Source: Nocardia takedensis NBRC 100417
GTDB lineage: Bacteria > Actinomycetota > Actinomycetes > Mycobacteriales > Mycobacteriaceae
Assembly: GCF_000308695.1 (NCBI RefSeq)
Contig: NZ_BAGG01000060.1
Span: forward strand, 1-64,000
Direction: 5' to 3'
Length of the DNA: 64,000 nt
The translations under genes and the position numbers were made by a program. Below, one piece after another: positions 1-7,442 of this stretch (positions are counted from its first letter, which is position 1; every line of letters begins with the position of its first letter). Under the pieces are notes generated by a model. That model searched no databases. It saw only the letters and a list, made by a program, of their open reading frames with translations, and was not told the origin of the DNA.

Positions 1-101
1 GCGGCCAGCGAGCGGGCGGCGGGCAGACCGAGTGCGGCGGTGTTCAGGTAGACGGTCTCGGGAGCGAATTCGCGCGGGGCCAGTGAGGTGCGAGGGGGCA
101 T
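1..101 (-). CDS. Class V aminotransferase-like protein, N-terminus only (partial)
   Basis: Only the first 34 codons are inside the window; the rest lies before base 1. The visible N-terminus ends in FAPETVYLNTAALGLP, which resembles the opening strand of PLP-dependent class V aminotransferases (cysteine desulfurase, isopenicillin-epimerase and kynureninase-like enzymes), where a similar Y-L-N-x-A-x-x-G stretch starts the fold. The ATG at 99-101 has only a weak ribosome site (CTGGGACC). Substrate cannot be judged because the PLP lysine is outside the window. The family assignment rests on a short motif. Confidence 0.55.
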   Translation of the reverse strand, partial: MPPRTSLAPREFAPETVYLNTAALGLPAARSLA

Positions 102-166
102 GGTCCCAGCATCGTCGCGCGACCGCGACGGGTCCAGATCCGGTCGGCCGGAACTGGACCGCTCGG

Positions 167-1240
167 TCAGCTGGTGTAGGCGCCCAGGCCGGTGCCGGTC
201 CCGGTGGCGATCGGCGCACCCGCGGGGCTGAAATCGGCGGCGGAGAACGGGATCAGCGTGCCCGGACGCGGTTCGGCGCGCAGGAAGGCGGGCAGGACCG
301 CCTCGAAGCCGTTGGCGACCGTGGGCGTCAACGGACGCGGCTGCGGACCGAGGCTGCCCACGTACATCTTCGCGTCGTCGCCGGTGAACCCGATCGAGAC
401 CGGCGAATCCACCGCGACGGTGCGCACGACTTTGTCGGACGCGATGTCGATGACCTGCACGGCGTTCGCGCCCAGTGTGGCCACGAGCAGGTTCTCGCCG
501 TCGGGACTGATCGCGCCCGCCACCGGCGCGCTGCCCGCCGGGAAGGAGATCGCCCCGGTGCGCCGCCAGGTCGCGGTGTCGATGAGCGAGACGTTGTCGC
601 CGAGCACGTTCACCGAGTACAGGGTGCGCCCGTCGGGGGAGACGGCCGCCGCGTACGGGAGTGAACCGTCGATCTGGATGCGTTCGCCCAGTTGGAATCC
701 GGACTCCGGATCGAAGGCGGCGGCGGTGGAGTCGGCGAAGACGGTGTAGAGGCGGCTGCCGTCGGGGGCGATGGCGGCGGCGAAGGGGACCGACGGCAGC
801 GGCATCGACCGCAGCAGCGTGTCGGTGGTGGTGTCGATGACATCGATCGACGGGCGCGCGGTGAGGATGTAGACCCGGTCGCGCACGGGATCGGAGATCG
901 GCTGGGCCAGACCGTCGGCGCCGGTGATCGGCACCCGCGTGGTGACCGCGTGGCTGGCGGTGTCGATGACCGCGATGTCGTTGCGGCCCAGCAGCGGCGG
1001 GTTGAACGACTGCACGTAGACCTTCGCGCCGTCGCGGGAGGCCGTCACGGCCGAGGCGTAGGGCCCCGCGCCGTCGACGCGCTGCACGACACGGTCGGCG
1101 GCGGTGTCGACCACCAGCACGGTGCCTTCGCCCACCACCGGCACGAAAGCGTGCGGGCCTGTCGGGTCGGCCGCCGCGTGCGGCGCGAACATCGTGAGCC
1201 CGACCGCGGTCAACGTGACCGCGATAGACCTGAGTGCCAT
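167..1240 (-). CDS. Exported YVTN/YncE-family beta-propeller protein
   Basis: The 357-residue product begins with a Sec-type signal peptide (MALRSIAVTLTAVGLTMFAP, then AAA-D) followed by repeated blades of about 40 residues. Each blade carries versions of VxVIDTAxxxVxxxI and SPDGxxLY, the pattern of YVTN/40-residue beta-propeller repeats. The start at 1240 is chosen over an upstream in-frame codon at 1303 because GGAAGGG lies about 10 bases before it and the signal peptide starts there. Propellers of this family are secreted or envelope proteins that bind partners or metals; no catalytic residues are evident. It stands alone, with about 150 non-coding bases upstream. The precise role is unknown. 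Confidence 0.8.
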   Translation of the reverse strand: MALRSIAVTLTAVGLTMFAPHAAADPTGPHAFVPVVGEGTVLVVDTAADRVVQRVDGAGPYASAVTASRDGAKVYVQSFNPPLLGRNDIAVIDTASHAVTTRVPITGADGLAQPISDPVRDRVYILTARPSIDVIDTTTDTLLRSMPLPSVPFAAAIAPDGSRLYTVFADSTAAAFDPESGFQLGERIQIDGSLPYAAAVSPDGRTLYSVNVLGDNVSLIDTATWRRTGAISFPAGSAPVAGAISPDGENLLVATLGANAVQVIDIASDKVVRTVAVDSPVSIGFTGDDAKMYVGSLGPQPRPLTPTVANGFEAVLPAFLRAEPRPGTLIPFSAADFSPAGAPIATGTGTGLGAYTS

Positions 1241-1392
1241 CCCTCGACCCTTCCGTGCCTTCCGAATCCGGCGCAAGAGGTCACTATTGCCTGGAATCGT
1301 CACGGCCGCAACAGGTCGGCATATTCATGAGATATGTCGCACTGTGCCCGCGCGGGTTTCACCGCGCCGCCGCCGGGGCATCCGTGCGCGGT

Positions 1393-1872
1393 TCACGACG
1401 TCGGGGTCGCCCACATATTGCTCAGCAATCGATAACTGGGTGTATCGGAAAGTGCCTGTGACGATTCATATATGCGCCGGTAGCCGGTCTCGGCGATGCG
1501 CCAGGCGCCGTCGGCCTCGCGCCGGTAGCGGTCGGAGTAGTAGCCCGCGCCGCGGATGAGCACGCCGTACTCGGTGGCGATCACGGTGTCCTCGAAGGCC
1601 CACGACCCGGTCGCGGAATCCCCCTCGACGGCGATCTCGGGGTGGTGGGCGATGTGCACGGTGACGATCGCGGGGCCGAGATTGCCGCGCATGAAGTCGG
1701 TGATGGCCGCGCGCCCGTCGAATACCAGCGGTTCGCCCATCGCGTGGGTGCCGTATCGCCCGAGTGCGTCCTCGGTGAGGGTGTCGGCGAATTCGTCCCA
1801 CCGCTTGAGGTCCAGTGTTTTGAAATAGCGGTATTTCAATTGACGGATGGCTTCGAGGTCGGCGAGCTCCAT
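1393..1872 (-). CDS. SnoaL/NTF2-like small protein
   Basis: This 159-residue protein has the length and pattern of the SnoaL_4/NTF2-like superfamily: an N-terminal helix (ELADLEAIRQLKYRYFKTLD), a WDEF helix, and a beta-sheet with SWAFEDTVI and GAGYYSDRYRR-type strands. The fold forms a cone-shaped pocket used by dehydratases, isomerases, hydroxylases or ligand binders, so activity cannot be inferred. The ATG at 1872 gives the usual family start; a GTG at 1905 would add 11 residues and has no better ribosome site. It is divergent from the small gene at 2044. Confidence 0.7.
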   Translation of the reverse strand: MELADLEAIRQLKYRYFKTLDLKRWDEFADTLTEDALGRYGTHAMGEPLVFDGRAAITDFMRGNLGPAIVTVHIAHHPEIAVEGDSATGSWAFEDTVIATEYGVLIRGAGYYSDRYRREADGAWRIAETGYRRIYESSQALSDTPSYRLLSNMWATPTS

Positions 1873-2043
1873 TCCGACAGCGTCGCACGCGCGCGCGACG
1901 CGCACAAGAACGTGTTCTAGTTTTCTCGCGGTGTGCGGGAGTGGTGAAGCCCGGGCGGGAGTGGGTACCCGGTCTGCGAGCGCGGGTCAGCCCCGCGCTC
2001 GACAGGTACGCACACACCCCGTCCGGTATGTCGAGGAGACATC

Positions 2044-2331
2044 GTGACCGAGAGCCCGGTCGAACCCGACCGCACCCACGCCGACCTGACCCTGGACCAG
2101 CGGGTCGCCCTCGAGGCGGCCGTCGATCGCCTCACGCGGGAATTCGCGGGCGTGGCCCGCGAGGACGTCATCAAGGACCTGCTCGAGGCCGCCTACGACC
2201 ACATCGCCGATCACGCGAACTTCGACAACTTCGTGCCGTTGCTCGCCGAGCGCTACACCCGCGACTTGCTCGCGGCGGCCGCCGCCGAACCGGCGACCGA
2301 CACCGAGGACAAGACCCACGCGCCGAACTGA
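2044..2331 (+). CDS. Small three-helix-bundle dimerization-domain protein
   Basis: The 95-residue acidic protein has a central helical region (LDQRVALEAAVDRLTREFAG ... VIKDLLEAAYDHI) resembling the short three-helix module that precedes ArsC-type phosphatases in actinobacteria and also occurs alone. It starts with GTG at 2044 behind a good GAGGAG site. No enzyme motifs, signal peptide or membrane segment are visible. It is convergent with hemC, whose stop lies 13 bases away. It may be a dimerization or accessory protein. The family link is from memory of the pattern only. Confidence 0.6.
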   Translation: MTESPVEPDRTHADLTLDQRVALEAAVDRLTREFAGVAREDVIKDLLEAAYDHIADHANFDNFVPLLAERYTRDLLAAAAAEPATDTEDKTHAPN

Positions 2332-2344
2332 GGCGCGGGACCGA

Positions 2345-3274
2345 TCAGTGCGGAATCGCGTCGATGAGGGCCCGTGCCCCTTGGCGCAGCAGATCCGCTC
2401 CGACGAAGAAGCCCAGGGCCTGCGGGTCCTCGGGCACGCCCCAGTGCTGGGCGTCGAGCCACCGGGTGCCCGCGAGATCGAACACCTTGCCGTGCAGGGT
2501 GAGGCGCCCGGTGGCGTCGGTGCTCGCGTAACCGGCGATGGGGGAGTTGCAGTGGCCCTGCAACGCGTGCAGCATCGCGCGCTCGGCGTCGGCGGTGCGG
2601 TGGGTGGCCGGATCGTCCATGCGCGCGCCCAGTTCCAGCAGTTCGTCGTCGTCGCGGCGGCACTCCAACACGATCACGCCCGCGCCGATCGGCGGCAGCA
2701 TCGTGTCCAGGTCCAGCGTCTCGGTGATCCGGTGCTGCTGCCCGACCCGGTGCAGACCCGACACCGCCGCGATCAGCACGTCGACGTAGCCCTCCTCGAG
2801 GCGGGCCAGACGGGTGTTGACGTTGCCGCGCAACGGTTTCACCGCCAGATGCGGGTAGTGCAACCGCAGCTGGGCGGTGCGGCGCACCGAACTGGTGCCG
2901 ACCACGGTGCCCTCGGGCAGGTCCCGCAGCGGCGCGCCGGTGCGGGTGATCACCGCGTCGTGCACGTCGTCGCGGGCGAGGTAGCCGCTGAAGGCCAACC
3001 CCTCCGGCACCGGGATGTCACCGGGAATGTCCTTGAGGCAGTGCACCGCCAGGTCGGCCTCGTCGGCGAGTAGCGCGCGGTCGAGTTCCTTGACGAACGC
3101 GCCCTTGCCTCCGAGCTCGGCCAGATCGCCCATCCAGCGGTCGCCCGCGGTGGTCACCTTGACGAGCTCGCTCTCGACGCCGTGGCCGGCCAGTATCCCG
3201 GCGACCTGTTCGGCCTGGGCCACCGCCATGGGGCTGGACCGGGTGGCGATGCGAATGATCCGCGTACGCGACAT
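2345..3274 (-). CDS. hemC: Hydroxymethylbilane synthase (porphobilinogen deaminase), HemC-type
   Basis: This enzyme polymerises four porphobilinogens into hydroxymethylbilane in tetrapyrrole synthesis in the cytosol. The 309-residue length is normal. N-terminal IRIATRSSPMAVAQA, the KGAFVKELDRALL segment, VGTSSVRRTAQL and PLRGNVNTRLARL are family hallmarks. The dipyrromethane-cofactor cysteine is in LQGHCNSPIAGYA, and the catalytic aspartate is in HCLKDIP. That motif is usually HSLKDLP or HSMKDVP, so the serine is replaced by cysteine. The gene is not beside hemA, hemD or hemB, unlike the usual actinobacterial hemACDB cluster. It may therefore be a paralogue or a relocated gene. Confidence 0.88.
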   Translation of the reverse strand: MSRTRIIRIATRSSPMAVAQAEQVAGILAGHGVESELVKVTTAGDRWMGDLAELGGKGAFVKELDRALLADEADLAVHCLKDIPGDIPVPEGLAFSGYLARDDVHDAVITRTGAPLRDLPEGTVVGTSSVRRTAQLRLHYPHLAVKPLRGNVNTRLARLEEGYVDVLIAAVSGLHRVGQQHRITETLDLDTMLPPIGAGVIVLECRRDDDELLELGARMDDPATHRTADAERAMLHALQGHCNSPIAGYASTDATGRLTLHGKVFDLAGTRWLDAQHWGVPEDPQALGFFVGADLLRQGARALIDAIPH

Positions 3275-3424
3275 GGTTCGGATGCTACCCGGCCCACGGC
3301 CTCGCGCGGCAGGGGGTCCGGTACCGACTGGGACAGCTCACACCGTACCGATCGGTTTGCCGGAAGGATGCCCGTCGCGCGCTGAATACCGTCCGCGCGC
3401 AACGGGTTTCCCGACTCCCGCGAC

Positions 3425-5119
3425 CTACCCGGCCGCGCCCCGCGCGAGCCTGCTCGCCAGCGCCCGGCCCGCCGCGCGACCGGAGAAGATGCAGCCGCCG
3501 AGAAAGGTGCCCTCGAGCGCGTTGTAGCCGTGCACGCCGCCGCCGCCGAAACCCGCGACCTCCCCGGCCGCGTAGAGCCCGGGGAAGCGGGAACCGTCGG
3601 GGCGCACGACCTGCGAGTCCAGATCGGTCTGCAGACCGCCGAGGGTCTTGCGGGTCAAGATGTTGAGCCGCACCGCGATCAGCGGGCCGTGCGCCGGATC
3701 GAGCAGGCGGTGCGGTTTGGCCACCCGCCCCGCCTTGTCGCCGAAGTACTGGCGCGCGTTGGTGATCGCCATCATCTGGGCGTCCTTGCTGAACTTGTTG
3801 CCCACTTCGCGGTCCCTGGCGATGATCTGCCGTTCGACCTTCTCGTAGTCCAGTCGCGGACCGCGCGCGATCTCGTTCATCCCGTCGACGAGTTCGCGCA
3901 GGGTCTCGGCCACCACGAAATCCACGCCGTGGCGTTTGAAGTTCTCGACCGGTCCCGGCGCGCCCTTGGCCACCCGACTCTTGAGCGTGAGCTTGAGATC
4001 CTTGCCGGTGATGTCGGGATTCTGTTCCGACCCCGAGAGCGCGAACTCCTTCTCGATGATCGACTGGGTCAGCACGAACCAGGAGTAGTCGTGGCCGGTC
4101 GCCAGGATCGCCTTCATGGTCGTGTTCGTGTCGAAGCCGGGGAAGCACGGCGCGGGCAGCCGTCTGCCGTTCGCGTCCAGCCACAGCGAGGACGGTCCGG
4201 GAATGATGCGGATGGCGTGGTCGGGCCAGATCGGATCCCAGTTGTGGATGCCCTCGGTGTAGTGCCACATCCGGTCGCGGTTGACGAGCGCGCCGCCCGC
4301 GGCCTCGGTGATGCCCAGCATCCGGCCGTCCACGTGCGCGGGCACACCGGAGATCAGCGTGCTCGGGCAGGGGCCGAGGCGTTCGGTGGGCCAGTTGCGC
4401 CGGATCATCTCGTGGTTGTGGCCGATGCCGCCGGAGGTGACGACCACCGCTTTCGCGCGGAACTCGAAGCTCTCGCGCACCTCTCGCGAGGAGGCGACGC
4501 CGCGTTCGGCGTCGGAGTCGACCAGCACGCTGCCCGTGACGCCGACCACCGCGTCGTCCTCGACCACCAAATCGTCGACCCGGTGCCGGAAGGAGAACCG
4601 CACCAGGCCGCGCCGCTCGGCCGCCAGCACCGGTTCGGCGAACACCCGCACCACCTCCGGCCCGGTGCCCCAGGTGAGATGGAAGCGCGGCACCGAGTTG
4701 CCGTGCCCGTCGGCCAACGCGCCGCCGCGCTCGGCCCAGCCGACCAGCGGCGTGACCCGCAGGCCGAGTTCGTGCAGGTAGTCGCGTTTCTCGGTGGCCG
4801 CGAAATGGACGTAGGCGGCGGCCCACTGCCGCGCCCAGTGGTCCTCGTCGTCGCGGTCGAAGCCCGCCGAGCCCAGCCAGTCCTGCAACGCCAGTTCGTA
4901 GGAATCCTTGATCCCGAGGCGGCGCTGTTCGGGGCTGTCGACGAAGAACAGCCCGCCCAGCGACCAGAACGCCTGCCCACCGAGGTTGGCGCGGTTCTCC
5001 TGGTCCAGCACGTGCACCGTGCGGCCCGCCTTCGCCAGTTCGTGGGCCGCGACCAGGCCGGCCAGGCCCGCGCCGACGATGAGGACATCGGCCTCGGGGT
5101 GGGAGCTGCGATCGGTCAT
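3425..5119 (-). CDS. FAD-binding dehydrogenase (Rv0785/KstD-like flavoprotein)
   Basis: The 564-residue product has an N-terminal Rossmann FAD motif (ADVLIVGAGLAGLVAAHELA, residues 8-27) with the following acidic loop HVLDQENRANLGGQAFWSLGG, and a C-terminal FAD closure (GLYAAGEVAGFGGGGVHGYNALEG, about residues 518-541). This architecture is that of the fumarate reductase/3-ketosteroid-dehydrogenase superfamily, and length and motifs match Rv0785 of M. tuberculosis. The substrate is not known; a steroid or unsaturated lipid is plausible. The ATG at 5117-5119 overlaps the stop of the upstream TetR gene by four bases (ATGA), so the two are translationally coupled. The regulator probably controls this enzyme. 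Confidence 0.88.
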   Translation of the reverse strand: MTDRSSHPEADVLIVGAGLAGLVAAHELAKAGRTVHVLDQENRANLGGQAFWSLGGLFFVDSPEQRRLGIKDSYELALQDWLGSAGFDRDDEDHWARQWAAAYVHFAATEKRDYLHELGLRVTPLVGWAERGGALADGHGNSVPRFHLTWGTGPEVVRVFAEPVLAAERRGLVRFSFRHRVDDLVVEDDAVVGVTGSVLVDSDAERGVASSREVRESFEFRAKAVVVTSGGIGHNHEMIRRNWPTERLGPCPSTLISGVPAHVDGRMLGITEAAGGALVNRDRMWHYTEGIHNWDPIWPDHAIRIIPGPSSLWLDANGRRLPAPCFPGFDTNTTMKAILATGHDYSWFVLTQSIIEKEFALSGSEQNPDITGKDLKLTLKSRVAKGAPGPVENFKRHGVDFVVAETLRELVDGMNEIARGPRLDYEKVERQIIARDREVGNKFSKDAQMMAITNARQYFGDKAGRVAKPHRLLDPAHGPLIAVRLNILTRKTLGGLQTDLDSQVVRPDGSRFPGLYAAGEVAGFGGGGVHGYNALEGTFLGGCIFSGRAAGRALASRLARGAAG

Positions 5120-5775
5120 GTCCGTCCTTCGGGGGAGTGGGTGGCGCGTTCGGTGCTGTAGGCCAGCACGAGGTGGGTGAACAGATCCGTGCGTTCCCGC
5201 CGGATCGCGGGGTTCCCGGGTTCCATCAGGACCTGCGCGGTGGTGCCGTCGTGGACGGCGACCACGGCCCGGCCCAGCGCGGCGGGGTCGGCGACCTCGC
5301 GCCCGATCCGTTCCAGCGCGGCGACGACGGTCGGCATGAGCGCGGCCACGATCGCCTCCTCGCGGGCGGCCACCGCGCGGCGCAGGCCGGGGGTGCGCAG
5401 CGCGTGCGCGGTGAACTCGGCGCTGATCCGGAACCACGCCTCCTCGAGCGGGACGGCCCGCTCCAAGCGGTGCACGGCGTCGTGCACGTCGCGCACGCCG
5501 TCGGCGGCGATGTCCTCGAGCGCGGCGCGGACGTCGTCGAGCATGGCCGCCGAGCGCTGCTCCCAGAGCGCGAGGAACAGTTCGTCCAGCGAGCGGAAGT
5601 TGGAGTAGAACGCCCCGCGCGTGTAGCCGGCCCGGTCGCAGATCCGCTCGACCGAAGCGTGCCCGAACCCTTCGGCGGCGAAGACCTCGTAGGCCGCGCC
5701 CAGCAGGCGGGTGCGGGTCTCGGCGCGCCTGCGGGTGACACGGCGCGGTGCGGAGGGAACCGTGGGCGACGTCAT
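5116..5775 (-). CDS. TetR-family transcriptional regulator
   Basis: This 219-residue repressor has a typical TetR N-terminal helix-turn-helix: RRAETRTRLLGAAYEVFAAEGF, then ASVERICDRAGYTRGAFYSNFRSLDELFLALW. The C-terminal ligand domain is family-variable. The start at 5775 has GAGGAGG five bases upstream and is preferred to an in-frame codon at 5790. The gene is first of a two-gene operon with the FAD dehydrogenase, and two palindromes in its promoter (5801-5834) are its likely operators, which would make it autoregulatory. The ligand is unknown. Confidence 0.9.
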   Translation of the reverse strand: MTSPTVPSAPRRVTRRRAETRTRLLGAAYEVFAAEGFGHASVERICDRAGYTRGAFYSNFRSLDELFLALWEQRSAAMLDDVRAALEDIAADGVRDVHDAVHRLERAVPLEEAWFRISAEFTAHALRTPGLRRAVAAREEAIVAALMPTVVAALERIGREVADPAALGRAVVAVHDGTTAQVLMEPGNPAIRRERTDLFTHLVLAYSTERATHSPEGRT

Positions 5776-5800
5776 CGCACCTCCTCGCACCGTGACCTTT

Positions 5801-5834
5801 CGATACAGAACTGTATCGGATACGAAAATGTATC
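5801..5834. promoter_or_regulatory. Paired operator-like palindromes for the TetR gene
   Basis: Two adjacent 16-bp palindromes lie upstream of the TetR start: GATACAGAACTGTATC (5802-5817, extended to CGATACAG/CTGTATCG) and GATACGAAAATGTATC (5819-5834). They share GATAC...GTATC arms, are 17 bp apart, and sit 27-59 bases before the start codon in a locally AT-rich stretch. This is the usual position and form of a TetR operator that covers the promoter. Binding is inferred from position. Confidence 0.75.
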
Positions 5835-5978
5835 ATATCAGGGCCGGTCGTCGCCGCCGTTCGCGGAAATCTCCCCGGAAACGGCTTCGAGGCCACCCGT
5901 GGTACGGGGGCCTCGATGTCGGTGCCTCGTTTCCGGGGTTGCCGGGTCGGCGGAGGCGCGCCGGGAAGTGCCGCTGAC

Positions 5979-6065
5979 TCAGAGAATGATCAAGCCGACC
6001 AGCGCCCACAACAAATTGACGGCGACCGCGGCCGCCGTGGAGCCGAGTCCGATGATGGCACTCAT
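5979..6065 (-). CDS. Putative 28-residue single-span membrane peptide
   Basis: A 28-codon ORF (begins MSAIIGLGSTAAAVAV) has AAAGGAG nine bases before its ATG at 6063-6065, a strong ribosome site for this genome. The peptide is almost wholly hydrophobic, ends in Leu-Leu-Trp then a Gly-Ile-Ile-Leu-rich tail, has no charged residues, and could span a membrane once. No known family is recognised. It stands alone, about 90 bases after the TetR operators, with nearly 600 non-coding bases on its upstream side. It could be a membrane microprotein or a type I toxin-like peptide; neither role is shown. Confidence 0.5.
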   Translation of the reverse strand: MSAIIGLGSTAAAVAVNLLWALVGLIIL

Positions 6066-6656
6066 GGTGTCCCACTCCTTTCTCGCTCGAAGAAAATACC
6101 GACCTGTTTCAACTTGTACGGAAACGCGAAAGAGCGACGCGGCGTCAGCATACGACCGACAGAATCCTCGTCCGGTAGGCGGCGTCCTTGTCCTGGCGCG
6201 TCCTACCGTTTCACGGTAACACTTTCGAACGCCCTGGTCAGGACCCATTATCGCGGTCCCGCACCGCGAAAGATCTGATCACACCGATGCGATTCGGGAT
6301 TACTCGGGTCCCTCGAACGACGCTACGGTATCGAGCGGAGTTATCCGGTGCGCGTCGAAATCGGAGATTCCGAACATATTTCCGTCGCGCGAATCGGGCG
6401 ATTCACCGCGCTCGGCCGCGACCATTCTTCGCACGGCGCGGCCGCACCGAAAAGGGACATCGCGATGATCGGGCCGTATGCCGGTGCGGCGCAACGCGAC
6501 TCGGCGCATCCCTTGCCGCACAACGATTGTGCGATGACCCGGCCTCGCTTCGGTCGCTTTCCTTGACCGGCCCCCGCGTCGTTCTTACCTTCGCGGATAT
6601 GGCCGTACACGTTCCGGGCCACCGGGACCGACGGCTTCTCACAACGGCGTGAGTGG
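6066..6656. other. Long intergenic region without a supported gene
   Basis: About 590 bases lie between the 28-residue peptide and cutinase. The stretch is visibly less GC-rich than its neighbours and no frame has a convincing start, ribosome site or family resemblance. The half near 6066-6250 probably holds the promoter of the minus-strand peptide. A short palindrome-like ACCGTTTCACGGT occurs near 6207-6219. The remainder may be a decayed gene or regulatory DNA. Confidence 0.4.
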
Positions 6657-6665
6657 GTGATCACG

Positions 6666-7319
6666 ATGACTGTTCGATCGATGCGTGTGTCCGAGAAGTG
6701 GCGTCCGCTGCGAGCTTTCGCGGTGGCGGTGCTGATCGCGGGAACCGCGACCCTGGGTGCGGCGGCCGCCGCGGCCGACTGCGCGACGACCGAGGTCGTC
6801 GTCGCCCGCGGCACCGGGGAACCCGGCGTGCTGGGCGCGGTGATCGGCGATCCGCTCTACGAGACGCTCACCGCCCGACTGCCGGGCGCGCTCACCGCGC
6901 ACGCCGTGCGCTATCCGGCGAATCTGTTGGTGCCCACCTCGATCAGCGACGGCACCGCCGAGATGGCGCGGCACGTGATATCCGCCGCCGCGCACTGCCC
7001 GGATCAGCGGTTCGTCCTCGTCGGCTATTCCCAGGGCGCGATCGTCGTGCACGGCGTCCTCGGCACGCCCACGGTGACCGCGCTGCCCGGAACGCACACG
7101 CTGCCCGGGTCTTTCGAGTCCTCGATCGCGGCAATCCTGCTGTTCGGCGACCCGCTGGAAACCGTAGGGCCCGGCGTGCCCGCGCCTTACGCGCAACGCA
7201 CCGGGCACTATTGCGCGGGCGGTGACCCGATCTGCGGCGCGGGCGTCGTCTCGGCGGCGCACACCGAGTACGGGTGGGCGATGGATTCGGCGGCCGACTT
7301 CGTCGCCGCTCGACTCTGA
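6666..7319 (+). CDS. Secreted cutinase-family serine esterase
   Basis: Cutinases are secreted alpha/beta-hydrolases that cleave ester bonds in cutin, lipids or mycolate esters. The product (about 217 residues) has a signal peptide ending near GAAAAAA-D and the mature start DCATTEVVVARGTGEPG. The nucleophile motif is GYSQG (FVLVGYSQGAIVVHGVLG), the acid region is LFGDPLE, and the histidine is in AAHTEYGWAMDSAADF. Paired cysteines (DCAT and HYCAGGDPIC) fit the family's disulfides. The start could be GTG at 6657 or ATG at 6666; neither has a strong ribosome site. Mycobacterial homologues are the Cut1-7 proteins. Confidence 0.9.
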   Translation: MTVRSMRVSEKWRPLRAFAVAVLIAGTATLGAAAAAADCATTEVVVARGTGEPGVLGAVIGDPLYETLTARLPGALTAHAVRYPANLLVPTSISDGTAEMARHVISAAAHCPDQRFVLVGYSQGAIVVHGVLGTPTVTALPGTHTLPGSFESSIAAILLFGDPLETVGPGVPAPYAQRTGHYCAGGDPICGAGVVSAAHTEYGWAMDSAADFVAARL

Positions 7320-7327
7320 GCGCCCGA

Positions 7328-7442
7328 GACCCCCGCGTGGGAGGCCGCCTGCCGATGCCGGCGCAGGCCGGTCCGGCGATGCTGCGGGATCGGTAGGTGA
7401 CCCCCGCGTGGGCAGTCGCCGGCCGCTACCGGCGCAGGCCGG
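7328..7442. repeat. Imperfect 44-bp direct repeat beside an SDR 3' end
   Basis: Two 44-bp copies, 7328-7371 and 7399-7442, both begin GACCCCCGCGTGGG and end CCGGCGCAGGCCGG, with about eight differences between. The period is 71 bp. The second copy includes the last codons and stop of the SDR gene (stop at 7426), so the first copy looks like a duplicated gene end. It lies between convergent genes. Confidence 0.7.
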
